Source: an uncultured Atopobium sp.
GTDB taxonomy: Bacteria; Actinomycetota; Coriobacteriia; Coriobacteriales; Atopobiaceae
Assembly: GCA_938041635.1 (NCBI GenBank)
Contig: CALIAD010000122.1
Location: 1 to 17,481 of the forward strand
Direction: 5' to 3'
Length of the DNA stretch: 17,481 nucleotides
Shown here: piece by piece, positions 7,168 through 14,437 of the stretch
How positions within the stretch are numbered: position 1 is the stretch's first letter
How the letters are laid out: every line of letters starts with the position of its first letter
Notes under the pieces: model-generated
What the model was told of the DNA's origin: nothing
The model's input: only the letters and a program-made list of their open reading frames with translations
The model's database searches: none
Position numbers and translations under genes: made by a program

Positions 7168-9258
7168 CTAATTCTGTGGATAGTCAGACTGTGCAGCCTT
7201 CTTTGCAGATCTAATCAGGAAGTCCTGGTTATTGTCGGTCTGCTTAAGACCACTGATAAGAGCAGTAGTTGCACGTTCAGTGTTATTGAAGCCTGCAAGA
7301 ATACGGCGAACGCCCCATACCATAGGCTGAAGCTCTGGCTTAATAAGCAGATCCTCATTACGAGTACCAGAAGAAACAGGATCAATAGCTGGGAAGATAC
7401 GACGATCTGCAAGATCGCGATCAAGCTTAAGCTCCATGTTGCCGGTGCCCTTGAACTCCTCGAAGATAACCTCATCCATCTTGGAGCCTGTATCTACCAG
7501 GGCAGACGCAATAATAGTGAGCGAGCCGCCGTTCTCGATGTTTCGAGCTGCACCCAAGAACTTCTTTGGTGGATACAGAGCTGCGGAGTCAACACCACCA
7601 GAAAGAATACGACCAGAAGCAGGAATAGCCAGGTTGTATGCACGAGCAAGACGTGTGATGGAGTCCAGAATAACCACAACGTCCTGACCCATCTCAACCA
7701 GACGCTTTGCTCGCTCAATGACAAGCTCCGAGACAACGGTGTGATTCTCTGCTGGCATATCAAAAGTTGAAGCAACAACGGTGCCCTTAATGGAGCGCTC
7801 CATGTCTGTAACTTCCTCAGGGCGCTCGTCTACCAAGAGGCAGAAGAGGCGGACCTCAGGATTGTTAGTGGTAATAGACTGGCAAATGCGCTTCAAAATG
7901 GTGGTCTTACCTGCCTTTGGAGGCGAGACAATCAAACCACGCTGACCCTTACCAATAGGAGCCACCAGATCAATTGCACGGCCCGTAATGGAATCTTTAC
8001 CGTGCTCCATAGTAAGAGGCTGGTCTGGGAAAATAGGGGTCAGGTCTTTGAAGCGAGGACGGTCCTTAAGACCCTCAACTTCCCCACCGTTGACCTGGGT
8101 AACCTTAAGCAGTGGTGGATACTTGCTATTTACGCGAGCAGGTCCCACCATGCCCAAGACGCTATCACCCGGGCGCAGACCAAGATTTCTAATAATCTGC
8201 TGGTGGACAAAGGCGTCGTCATCGCCTTCCATGTAATTACCTGTACGAATCCAGCCGTAGCCTTCGTTGCTAATCTGAAGAATACCCTCAACAGTCTTAA
8301 AGCCCTCAGCAGCTGCAGATGCAGCGTATACAAGCTCAATCAAATCAGACTTATGAACGCCTGCGTACTCAATGCCCAGCTCAGTTGCTTTAGCACGAAG
8401 CTCAGAAAGCTTCATCTCTTGCAGAGCCTCTTTGGAAAGCGATGGCTCGCTTGCCTGGCCCTGCTTGCGATTCTTGTTGCGCTGGTTGTTCTGTCTACGA
8501 TCGCGAGAAGGACGCTCCTGGTTGTTGGCGTGTGCGTTTTCCTGTGTCTTCTCGCCCTCCTGAACTACTTCTTTTGGCTCGGCATTACGATGTCGACGAC
8601 GAGCTGCACCTGTACGAGAACGCCCTGGACGCTCTGCTGGAGCTGCCTCGGAATCTGTTACTGCACCAGAAGCCTGCTCCTGAGCTGCACCATCCTGCTG
8701 CTCAACACTACCGTGCTCTTCAGCAAAGTTCTTCTGAGCCGCATTGCTATTCTGGCCAGCTGCACCTTCTGCCTCTGCTTTAGTGAAGGCAGGAGCCGGA
8801 GTTACCTCCGCAGAAGGCTGAGTTGCGTCCTGAACAATCTTGGTAAGGCGATCAGTGTCTACAACGTCAGAAGAAACCTTGCCGCCCGCCTGGACCTGAG
8901 CCAGAACCTCTGCCTGTGCAACTTCAAGGGCACGCTCATGAAGAGCACGTTCTTCCATCTCTTCTTTGCTAGGACGGCCACGACGGCGCTTTGGTGGCTC
9001 TGTAATGCCTGCTGCGTTCATAGCCTCTGCCACAACAGCCTCTACCGCACGACGTGCCTCCGTCTCTTTTTTAGTTGGACGACCACGACGACGCTTAGCA
9101 GCAGCTGAGTTAGAAGTATTTTCTTCAGTTGTCTCAGAATTGGTATTTTCAGAAGTTGAATTTTCACTCTTGCGAGGTCTACCACGTCTACGTGGTGCTG
9201 GAGTATTTTCTACATCATTTAAAGAATCATTTTGGACCGAAGATGTTTCGTCCGACAT
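7168..9258 (-). CDS. rho: transcription termination factor Rho with long AT-hook-bearing N-terminal extension
   Basis: This 696-residue protein is the hexameric RNA-dependent ATPase/translocase that ends untranslated transcripts. The ATG at 9258 has AGAGAGG seven bases upstream. From about residue 273 it is canonical Rho: a Rho-N helical domain (LSKEALQEMKLSELRAKATE), a cold-shock-like RNA-binding domain at about 323-420, P-loop PPKAGKTT at about 446-453, the CLLVDERPEEVTDM segment, Walker B VVVILDSITRLARAYN, and the GGSLTIIASALVDTGS and R-loop regions of the secondary RNA-binding site. Residues 1-272 are a disordered Gln/Ala/Glu-rich insertion of the actinobacterial kind. It holds three AT-hook-like motifs (RRRGRP at 23-28, 56-61 and 91-96) and a basic Arg/Asn patch just before the core. 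The gene is probably monocistronic, with a hairpin upstream and a terminator downstream. Confidence 0.97.
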   Translation of the reverse strand: MSDETSSVQNDSLNDVENTPAPRRRGRPRKSENSTSENTNSETTEENTSNSAAAKRRRGRPTKKETEARRAVEAVVAEAMNAAGITEPPKRRRGRPSKEEMEERALHERALEVAQAEVLAQVQAGGKVSSDVVDTDRLTKIVQDATQPSAEVTPAPAFTKAEAEGAAGQNSNAAQKNFAEEHGSVEQQDGAAQEQASGAVTDSEAAPAERPGRSRTGAARRRHRNAEPKEVVQEGEKTQENAHANNQERPSRDRRQNNQRNKNRKQGQASEPSLSKEALQEMKLSELRAKATELGIEYAGVHKSDLIELVYAASAAAEGFKTVEGILQISNEGYGWIRTGNYMEGDDDAFVHQQIIRNLGLRPGDSVLGMVGPARVNSKYPPLLKVTQVNGGEVEGLKDRPRFKDLTPIFPDQPLTMEHGKDSITGRAIDLVAPIGKGQRGLIVSPPKAGKTTILKRICQSITTNNPEVRLFCLLVDERPEEVTDMERSIKGTVVASTFDMPAENHTVVSELVIERAKRLVEMGQDVVVILDSITRLARAYNLAIPASGRILSGGVDSAALYPPKKFLGAARNIENGGSLTIIASALVDTGSKMDEVIFEEFKGTGNMELKLDRDLADRRIFPAIDPVSSGTRNEDLLIKPELQPMVWGVRRILAGFNNTERATTALISGLKQTDNNQDFLIRSAKKAAQSDYPQN

Positions 9259-9498
9259 GTACAAACCTCTCTGTTTGCTCATCAAAATAATCTGTATAAA
9301 TACGTGAGAAATATGATGAAGGGATAACAAACAAAATCAAATAGGTGCAAATCCAAAAGGAATATACCACGAAAATGCCCGCCTTATGATGAAAAATAAT
9401 AAAATTCACCATAAAACGGGCAAATGGGGATTTATAACCACTAACCCTTAAACCTCGAGAAACCCATCTTCTAGATTTCTTTAATCTGCATTAATCAT
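9259..9498. other. rho leader and upstream region
   Basis: This is a 240-bp non-coding interval containing the hairpin at 9376-9422 and AT-rich sequence between it and rho. On the minus strand TTGATT (9335-9340) with TCATAT (9311-9316) at 18-bp spacing is the nearest promoter-like pair, but the -10 is poor. The rho promoter is presumably here, giving a 5' leader of some tens of bases. No small reading frame with a ribosome binding site is obvious. Confidence 0.4.
9371..9422 (-). terminator. hairpin between the MarR-like gene and rho (probable terminator)
   Basis: On the minus strand the RNA forms an 18-bp stem from 9422-9405 pairing with 9393-9376 around an 11-nt AU loop. It is closed by UGCCCG/CGGGCA. 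Three positions pair as G-U on this strand but would be C-A mismatches on the other, so the structure is specific to minus-strand RNA. It is followed by TTTTC, a short U-run. It sits about 77 bp after the MarR-like stop and 118 bp before the rho start. The likeliest role is termination of the upstream gene. A role in the rho leader is possible. Confidence 0.65.
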
Positions 9499-10179
9499 TT
9501 AAACAGCTGTACGGCTCTTTCTTTTAACAATAATGTCTTCAATTTGCTGAACGATTTCTTTGATATAGGTCTTGCCTTGAGCCGTGAGCTCAACCATGGT
9601 TACTCTTCTAGAAAGAGCATCATCATGTTTGCGCTGTACCAAGCCACTTTCTGCCAAAGCAGTAAGAGACATAGAAACCGTTGGTTGCAAAAGACCAAGT
9701 GCATCAACAATCTCTGTAATTGAAAGAGCGTCTTTAGGAGAATCGAGAATTGCAAGAAGCACCATGTCTGCAGCCCTGCAATACAGAGCTCCCATAGCGT
9801 CAACATACATGACTATGCGCTCAAACGAAGTACGTGAAAGCGCCTGGCCGGGTGCAATACGAGCACAGGTGAGCTTAGACAGCTCCTCAACTGCTTCTAC
9901 ACCCTTTTCTGTAATGATACACACTACGTTGCGTCGATCAATGGCGCCTTCATCTCTTTTGATGAAACCAAGCCTTGCCAGGTGCGAGGTACGATGAGTA
10001 ATCGTAGGACGAAGAGCACTCTGATACTCGGCAATTTCTGAAGTCTTAACAGGGGCGCCCTTCACATTGAGGCGACACAAAATAGCAAACTCTTCAAACG
10101 TGAGTCGTCTGTTAGCAGGTACCACTCTTCTAACTAAGTTGTAAGACCTGCGAATGGACATGTACTCGCGAAGTTCCAT
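9499..10179 (-). CDS. tandem MarR-type winged-helix transcriptional regulator (two domains in one chain)
   Basis: This 226-residue protein is a probable DNA-binding regulator. The ATG at 10179 is supported by GGAGG five bases upstream; the longer frame upstream is AT-rich non-coding sequence. Two winged-helix units can be aligned to each other: residues about 47-93 (SEIAEYQSALRPTITHR... LARLGFIKR... DRRNVVCIITEKG) and about 155-202 (TEIVDALGLLQPTVSMS... LAESGLVQR... SRRVTMVELTAQG). Each has the recognition helix after a PT dipeptide, then the wing with a conserved Arg-Arg. Ordinary MarR proteins are about 140-170 residues with one such domain and act as dimers, so this looks like a fused pseudo-dimer. 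No ligand-sensing Cys pattern is evident. It probably controls itself (see the promoter and palindrome upstream). Target genes are unknown. Confidence 0.85.
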   Translation of the reverse strand: MELREYMSIRRSYNLVRRVVPANRRLTFEEFAILCRLNVKGAPVKTSEIAEYQSALRPTITHRTSHLARLGFIKRDEGAIDRRNVVCIITEKGVEAVEELSKLTCARIAPGQALSRTSFERIVMYVDAMGALYCRAADMVLLAILDSPKDALSITEIVDALGLLQPTVSMSLTALAESGLVQRKHDDALSRRVTMVELTAQGKTYIKEIVQQIEDIIVKRKSRTAV

Positions 10180-10229
10180 AGAGACCTCCACTCTTATGCC
10201 CGAACCATTTACTATTTGCTCGCATAATG

Positions 10230-10259
10230 AGTATACCCCTAAAAAAACACGCGTTAACG
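10230..10259 (-). promoter_or_regulatory. probable promoter of the MarR-like gene with overlapping CGTTAACG palindrome
   Basis: On the minus strand -35 TTAACG (10257-10252) and -10 TATACT (10235-10230) are separated by 16 bp, about 50 bp before the start codon. The perfect palindrome CGTTAACG (10252-10259) covers the -35 element. A repressor bound there would block the promoter, so autoregulation is plausible. The pairing of palindrome and regulator is inference. Confidence 0.45.
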
Positions 10260-10441
10260 TGGGGACAAAACAATAGTTAGTCAAAAATATGTTAGAAAAT
10301 GGCGTGTATATGACATCAATATAGGCTTTTATATGCTGCAATATAAAATTTGAGTAATAAAAATTAATTTTATTATCTCTTTTATACATTAAAAAATTTT
10401 TTACGTAACGCACAAATATGTAAATTATCTGGAGGAATTCA
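10260..10441. other. AT-rich intergenic region between argS terminator and MarR-like gene
   Basis: No gene is supported here. The stretch is strongly AT-rich and contains two 12-bp palindromes, AAAATTAATTTT (10360-10371) and AAAAAATTTTTT (10391-10402). These could be protein-binding sites or simply low-complexity DNA. A plus-strand GGAGG at about 10431-10435 is not followed by a reading frame. Confidence 0.45.
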
Positions 10442-10481
10442 CAAAAGATACCGTGCAGGTATTCAATACTTGCACGGTATC
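10442..10481 (-). terminator. terminator of argS operon
   Basis: The segment 10447-10481 is a nearly perfect hairpin. An outer 11-bp stem GATACCGTGCA pairs with its complement and is prolonged inward by a G-U pair and five further pairs. On the minus strand it is followed by TTTTGTG. It lies about 30 bp after the argS stop, at the end of the pflX-like to argS gene group. Confidence 0.85.
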
Positions 10482-10509
10482 ATGACAAAACAACATAGCT
10501 AGCTTTCGT

Positions 10510-12354
10510 TTACATTGCCTCAGGAGCAGAAACGCCAATCAAGTTAAGGGCGGTTGCAAGCACGCGACGGGTTGCATCACAAGCTGCAAGACGAGCCTTA
10601 GAAAGCTCCGTGTCAAGTGGACGTCCTTCAGAAGGAAGCACCTGGCAGACGGTATAGAATGCGTGGAACTGACCAGCAAGCTCTTCAATATAGTGCGTAA
10701 TGCGGAATGGTGCCCTATCGCGAGCACAACCCTCAACAAGGCCTGGGAACTCAAAGAGCTTACGAGCAAGAGCCTGCTCAGCGGCATCAGAGAGTAGTCC
10801 AAGATTAACCTCAGAGCCAATAGCCTTATCTGCAACAGCGCCCATACCAAGTGCCTTTGCCTCATCAAGGTCAACGCCAGCAGCGCGGCGCAAAATAGAG
10901 CAAATACGAGCGTGAGCATACTGAACGTAATACACAGGATTAGAGCTGTCCTGACGCTTTACCTGCTCAATGTCAAAGTCAATCATCTGATTGGAAGACT
11001 TTGAAACAAGGGTGTAGCGGGTTGCATCAACACCAACCTCGGCGAGAAGTTCGTCAAAGTGGATGCCAGTTCCCTTACGCTTAGACATTCTGACAGCAAC
11101 GCCGTTTCTGAGCAGGTTAACCAGCTGACCAAGCAGAACCTCAAACTGAGTTGGGTAACCAAGGGCTGTTGCAGCAGAGCGAACACGCTGAATATATCCG
11201 TGGTGATCTGCTCCCCAGATATCAATAACGTGGTCGACGCGCTGGAACTTATTCCAGTGATAGGCTACGTCGGAAGCAAAATAGGTATACTCGCCATTTG
11301 TTTTGATGAGTACGCGGTCCTTATCGTCACCAAAATCAGTAGAACGGAAGAACAGTGCGCCCTCGTCAGAACGATAGAGGTAGCCAAGCTTGTCAAGAGC
11401 ATCAAGTGCGCGATCTACTGCGTCTTTACCCTGGTCATCCTTAACGTAGAGAGAACGCTCAGAGAACCACACGTCAAAGTCGGCGCGAGCGTTGTGGCAG
11501 GTGTTTTTGATGGACTCAAGCATCATCTTGTAGCCGCGCTCACGGAACTCAACCATGCGCTCATCTTCGGACTTGTCTGCCCATACCTCTCCATCATTTT
11601 TGAGGAAGAAAAGACCCAGGTCAACAATATAGTCTCCGGCGTATGCATTGCCGCCAAGAGAGCTAATGAACTCGTCAGTAAATGGATGCTCCTCGGGATG
11701 TGCATCCTCTTCATCTGCAACGTACGCATTGCGATCTTCAGCCAATACCTGAGCGGCAGCATCAGCGTCAATGCCGCGCTCTTTCATGATGTCAATGAGC
11801 TGCAGGTAACGCTTTGAAATGGAGTGACCAAAGACGTCCATCTGTGAGCCGTGATCGTTGACGTAGTACTCGCGCTCAACGTCATAGCCTGCAAAGGCAA
11901 GAATGCGGCTTAGAGAGTCTCCCAGCGCTGCCCAACGGCCATGACCAATGTGCAGAGGACCAACAGGGTTAGCAGAAACGTACTCTACCTGGACCTTTTG
12001 ACCGGCGCCAAAAGAAGAACGTCCAAAGTCTGCGCACTGCTCGCGAACGGTGTTAAAAATCTCATTGCCCGCAGCGGTAGACAGATAGAAGTTTACAAAG
12101 CCAGGACCTGCAACTTCGACACGCTCAATCTGCGCGTCCTCGGCAATATGAGCTACAAGAGCTGTCGCAATATCACGAGGAGCCTTGTGTGCTAGCTTTG
12201 CAGAACGCATTGCAACCGTAGAAGACCAGTCACCATTTGATGAGTCCTGTGGACGCTCAAGTCCCACGTCATCAATCTGGAATTCAGGCAACTCACCCGC
12301 AGCCTGGGCGTCTGCCAAGGCTTGACGTACAAGTTCCTCGATCTTCTCGCGCAT
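10510..12354 (-). CDS. argS: arginyl-tRNA synthetase
   Basis: This 614-residue class I aminoacyl-tRNA synthetase charges tRNA-Arg with arginine in the cytoplasm. The order of domains is an N-terminal Add-1 domain (residues 1 to about 110, including AHKAPRDIATALVAHI and GPGFVNFYL), the catalytic Rossmann fold with HIGH at 135-138 in the typical NPVGPLHIGHGRWAALGD context, the second signature MSKRKGTGIHFDELL in place of a full KMSKS, and a helical C-terminal anticodon-binding domain ending in the DALURR-like stretch (ACDATRRVLATALNLIGV). The length is slightly above the common 550-590. The ATG at 12354 follows AAAGGAG with 4-base spacing. It lies 80 bp after pncB with no obvious terminator between them, so it may be co-transcribed, and it is followed by a strong terminator. 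Confidence 0.97.
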   Translation of the reverse strand: MREKIEELVRQALADAQAAGELPEFQIDDVGLERPQDSSNGDWSSTVAMRSAKLAHKAPRDIATALVAHIAEDAQIERVEVAGPGFVNFYLSTAAGNEIFNTVREQCADFGRSSFGAGQKVQVEYVSANPVGPLHIGHGRWAALGDSLSRILAFAGYDVEREYYVNDHGSQMDVFGHSISKRYLQLIDIMKERGIDADAAAQVLAEDRNAYVADEEDAHPEEHPFTDEFISSLGGNAYAGDYIVDLGLFFLKNDGEVWADKSEDERMVEFRERGYKMMLESIKNTCHNARADFDVWFSERSLYVKDDQGKDAVDRALDALDKLGYLYRSDEGALFFRSTDFGDDKDRVLIKTNGEYTYFASDVAYHWNKFQRVDHVIDIWGADHHGYIQRVRSAATALGYPTQFEVLLGQLVNLLRNGVAVRMSKRKGTGIHFDELLAEVGVDATRYTLVSKSSNQMIDFDIEQVKRQDSSNPVYYVQYAHARICSILRRAAGVDLDEAKALGMGAVADKAIGSEVNLGLLSDAAEQALARKLFEFPGLVEGCARDRAPFRITHYIEELAGQFHAFYTVCQVLPSEGRPLDTELSKARLAACDATRRVLATALNLIGVSAPEAM

Positions 12355-12434
12355 GGTTCTCCTTTAAATTCAGTGCACGTGTGCAGCGTAAGTACGTGAT
12401 TGATTGTGTAGTAGATTGCGTAGTACCTAAAGGA

Positions 12435-13931
12435 CTACTCGGTTTCCTCGGAAGATTTTACCTGATGTTGAGCGGCAAGTTCGTGACGCAAATTGGCCAG
12501 ACCGCGCTCAAGGCCTACAGGATAAATCTGAGGGTTCAAGAAACGCGTGTACGCCGCATCTAGGCGCATAAGCGCCGCGTGACAACGGTCGCGAGCAACC
12601 TCAATAGACTCGCTCTTCCCTACACGCTTGCCGCCTTCTACCAACCTCACCATCAGTTCGCGAGAAGTTCCTTCAAGCTTGTGGGTTGAGTATGGGTCAA
12701 TGATGTCTACAACGGTTGCCTTAGACTCTGGACTCTTGGTTACCAGGTAATCTGGGTCAAAAATCATGTCGCCTGCAGGGCAGCCGTTTGCATCGTAGAA
12801 GCGGCGAATGTGCTGAATGCCTGGAACGGTACGCTTGTAGGCCATCTCAGACAGCTTGATAACAGGAGTCCAAGGCTCAGCAGCAGACTGACGACGAGCG
12901 GTTAGCTTATAGACGCCGCCAAGCGAAGGCTGAGGATCGCAGGTGGCAAGCTTGGTGCCAACACCAAAGGCGTCAATAGGTGCGCCCTGAGCAAAGAGCG
13001 ACTGGATGGTGTACTCGTCAAGATCATTTGAAACAGAAATCTTGATGTAAGGAAGGCCAGCTTCGTCAAAAGCCTTGCGAGCTTCCTTAGAGAGACGTGC
13101 AAGGTCTCCGGAGTCAATACGAACAGCACTTAAGCGCTCGCCACGCTCCTCCATCTCTTTTGCCACAATGATGGCGTTCTTGATGCCTTCGTGAACATCA
13201 TAGGTATCAAGCAGAAGTGAGCAGTTAGTTGGGCTAGATTTTGCAAACGCCCTAAAGGCATCAAGCTCAGTATCAAACGACATTACCCAAGAGTGTGCGT
13301 GGGTACCAAAAACAGGAATGCCGTAAATTTTGCCAGCAAGAACATTTGAAGTGCTTGAAGCACCTGCAATATAGGAAGCGCGAGCAACTGCCAAGCCACC
13401 ATCTGGACCTTGCGCACGACGCAGGCCAAAGTCAGAGACGGGATTGCCCTGAGCAGCCTTGATAACGCGAGCACACTTAGTTGCGGCCAAAGTCTGGAAG
13501 TTGACCAAGTTTAGCAGGGCGGTCTCAATGAGCTGACAATCAACAATAGAACCCTCAACGCGGACCATAGGCTCACGTGGGAAAACAAGCTCTCCCTCGG
13601 GGATTGCATCAATGGTTACATTAAGCTTATGGTTGCGCAAAAACTCAAGGAATGCTGGCTTAAAGAGACGACCGCCACCAGGAGAGTTAATGCTTGCCAG
13701 GTAGTCGATGTCGTCATCTTCATAGATAAAGTTTTCAACTAAGTCGGCAATTTGACCAGTACCACAAGAAATTGCAAATCCACCATTAAAGGGGTTCTCG
13801 CGGAAGAATGCGGTAAAGCATGCCTCTGCATCAACAAGACCGGCTTCCCAATAACCTTGAGCCATCGTGAGCTCATACAAGTCTGTATTAAGGCTAACGT
13901 CTGAGGGTTTGGTACGATCAGTGAGTGACAT
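12435..13931 (-). CDS. pncB: nicotinate phosphoribosyltransferase
   Basis: This 498-residue enzyme converts nicotinate, PRPP and ATP to nicotinate mononucleotide, the entry step of the Preiss-Handler NAD salvage route. Family signs are the N-terminal LNTDLYELTMAQGYWEAGL, FTAFFRENPFNGGFAI, DFGLRRAQGPDGG, the GIPVFGTHAHSWVMSF segment with the catalytic-loop His residues, RIDSGDLARLSKEAR and GVGTKLATC phosphate-binding segments, and DPYS near the C-terminus. The length agrees with the Gram-positive-type NAPRTase family (about 480-500). The start at 13931 has only a modest purine-rich site (AAAAGAGC). It follows the coiled-coil gene after 60 bp and precedes argS by 80 bp. No NAD-pathway partner genes are present in the window. 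Confidence 0.96.
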   Translation of the reverse strand: MSLTDRTKPSDVSLNTDLYELTMAQGYWEAGLVDAEACFTAFFRENPFNGGFAISCGTGQIADLVENFIYEDDDIDYLASINSPGGGRLFKPAFLEFLRNHKLNVTIDAIPEGELVFPREPMVRVEGSIVDCQLIETALLNLVNFQTLAATKCARVIKAAQGNPVSDFGLRRAQGPDGGLAVARASYIAGASSTSNVLAGKIYGIPVFGTHAHSWVMSFDTELDAFRAFAKSSPTNCSLLLDTYDVHEGIKNAIIVAKEMEERGERLSAVRIDSGDLARLSKEARKAFDEAGLPYIKISVSNDLDEYTIQSLFAQGAPIDAFGVGTKLATCDPQPSLGGVYKLTARRQSAAEPWTPVIKLSEMAYKRTVPGIQHIRRFYDANGCPAGDMIFDPDYLVTKSPESKATVVDIIDPYSTHKLEGTSRELMVRLVEGGKRVGKSESIEVARDRCHAALMRLDAAYTRFLNPQIYPVGLERGLANLRHELAAQHQVKSSEETE

Positions 13932-13991
13932 AGTTGCTCTTTTCGATTGGTCAAAAACTGACGGTGAGACGATATATCTAGAGTAGCAGTC

Positions 13992-14435
13992 CTACAAAAT
14001 AAATTGGCTTACAACAAAGATAACTGCGAGAATTACCACAGTTCCAATAACAATTTTTTGCCCCAGAGGCATTTTGATGTCTTCGTCGTCCTCGTCTGGC
14101 TCCATGAGAGCACGGCCCTTTGCGCGCTGCTCCTGAATGCGACGAATTTGCTCGGCCTCCTGCTGAACTGCCTGACGTGCAGCACGCTGCTGAGCTTCAC
14201 TTTCCACTGCTGCATCCACCTCTGCCTGAACTGCAGCTTCTGCCTGGGCAGCACGGGTCTTCTCGGCACGAAGCGCCTCGAGCTCAGCGCGCTCTTTCTC
14301 TGCGCGAAGAGCCTCGAGCTCCCTGCGCTCTTTCTCTGCGCGGAGCGCTTCCAGCTCGGCGCGCTCCGCGTCCGTAAGCGCAGCCGCCTGTGGCGCTGGG
14401 GTGGTTTGGAGTTCTTCGGGTTTCTCGACAGACAT
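13992..14435 (-). CDS. hypothetical tail-anchored coiled-coil protein
   Basis: This 147-residue protein matches no family I can name. Residues about 1-20 are polar and Pro/Ala-rich. From about 21 to 110 it is a highly charged alpha-helix/coiled coil that includes three successive 12-residue repeats with consensus ELEALRAEKER[RA], and continues as an Ala/Glu/Gln-rich helix. An acidic patch (EPDEDDEDIK) then precedes a single C-terminal hydrophobic helix (IVIGTVVILAVIFVVSQFIL) that ends the protein. There is no signal peptide, so the helix should act as a tail anchor with the coiled coil in the cytoplasm (inference). The start has GAGGAG five bases upstream, inside the end of the preceding gene. 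The intergenic gap is two bases, so the two are translated together. Confidence 0.8.
   Translation of the reverse strand: MSVEKPEELQTTPAPQAAALTDAERAELEALRAEKERRELEALRAEKERAELEALRAEKTRAAQAEAAVQAEVDAAVESEAQQRAARQAVQQEAEQIRRIQEQRAKGRALMEPDEDDEDIKMPLGQKIVIGTVVILAVIFVVSQFIL
14272..14379. repeat. three in-frame 36-bp tandem repeats
   Basis: Three 36-bp units at 14272-14307, 14308-14343 and 14344-14379 encode the three 12-residue coiled-coil repeats of the tail-anchored protein. Units one and two share the long core GCGCTCTTTCTCTGCGCG. Unit three is more diverged. Such in-frame repeats can change copy number by slippage, so this stretch may differ in length among strains. Confidence 0.75.
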
Positions 14436-14437
14436 GG

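Noticed and set aside
8002..9108. A 368-codon open frame on the plus strand inside rho
   Set aside because: It is antisense to the Rho coding sequence, gives a Cys/Leu/Thr-rich low-complexity translation typical of shadow frames, and has no supporting ribosome binding site or family resemblance.
10180..10413. Longer N-terminal form of the MarR-like protein starting near 10413
   Set aside because: The upstream codons translate AT-rich non-coding DNA, include the likely promoter, and lie before a well-placed GGAGG for the 10179 start.
11059..11817. A 252-codon plus-strand frame inside argS
   Set aside because: It is a shadow of the well-supported arginyl-tRNA synthetase gene and shows no recognisable protein features.
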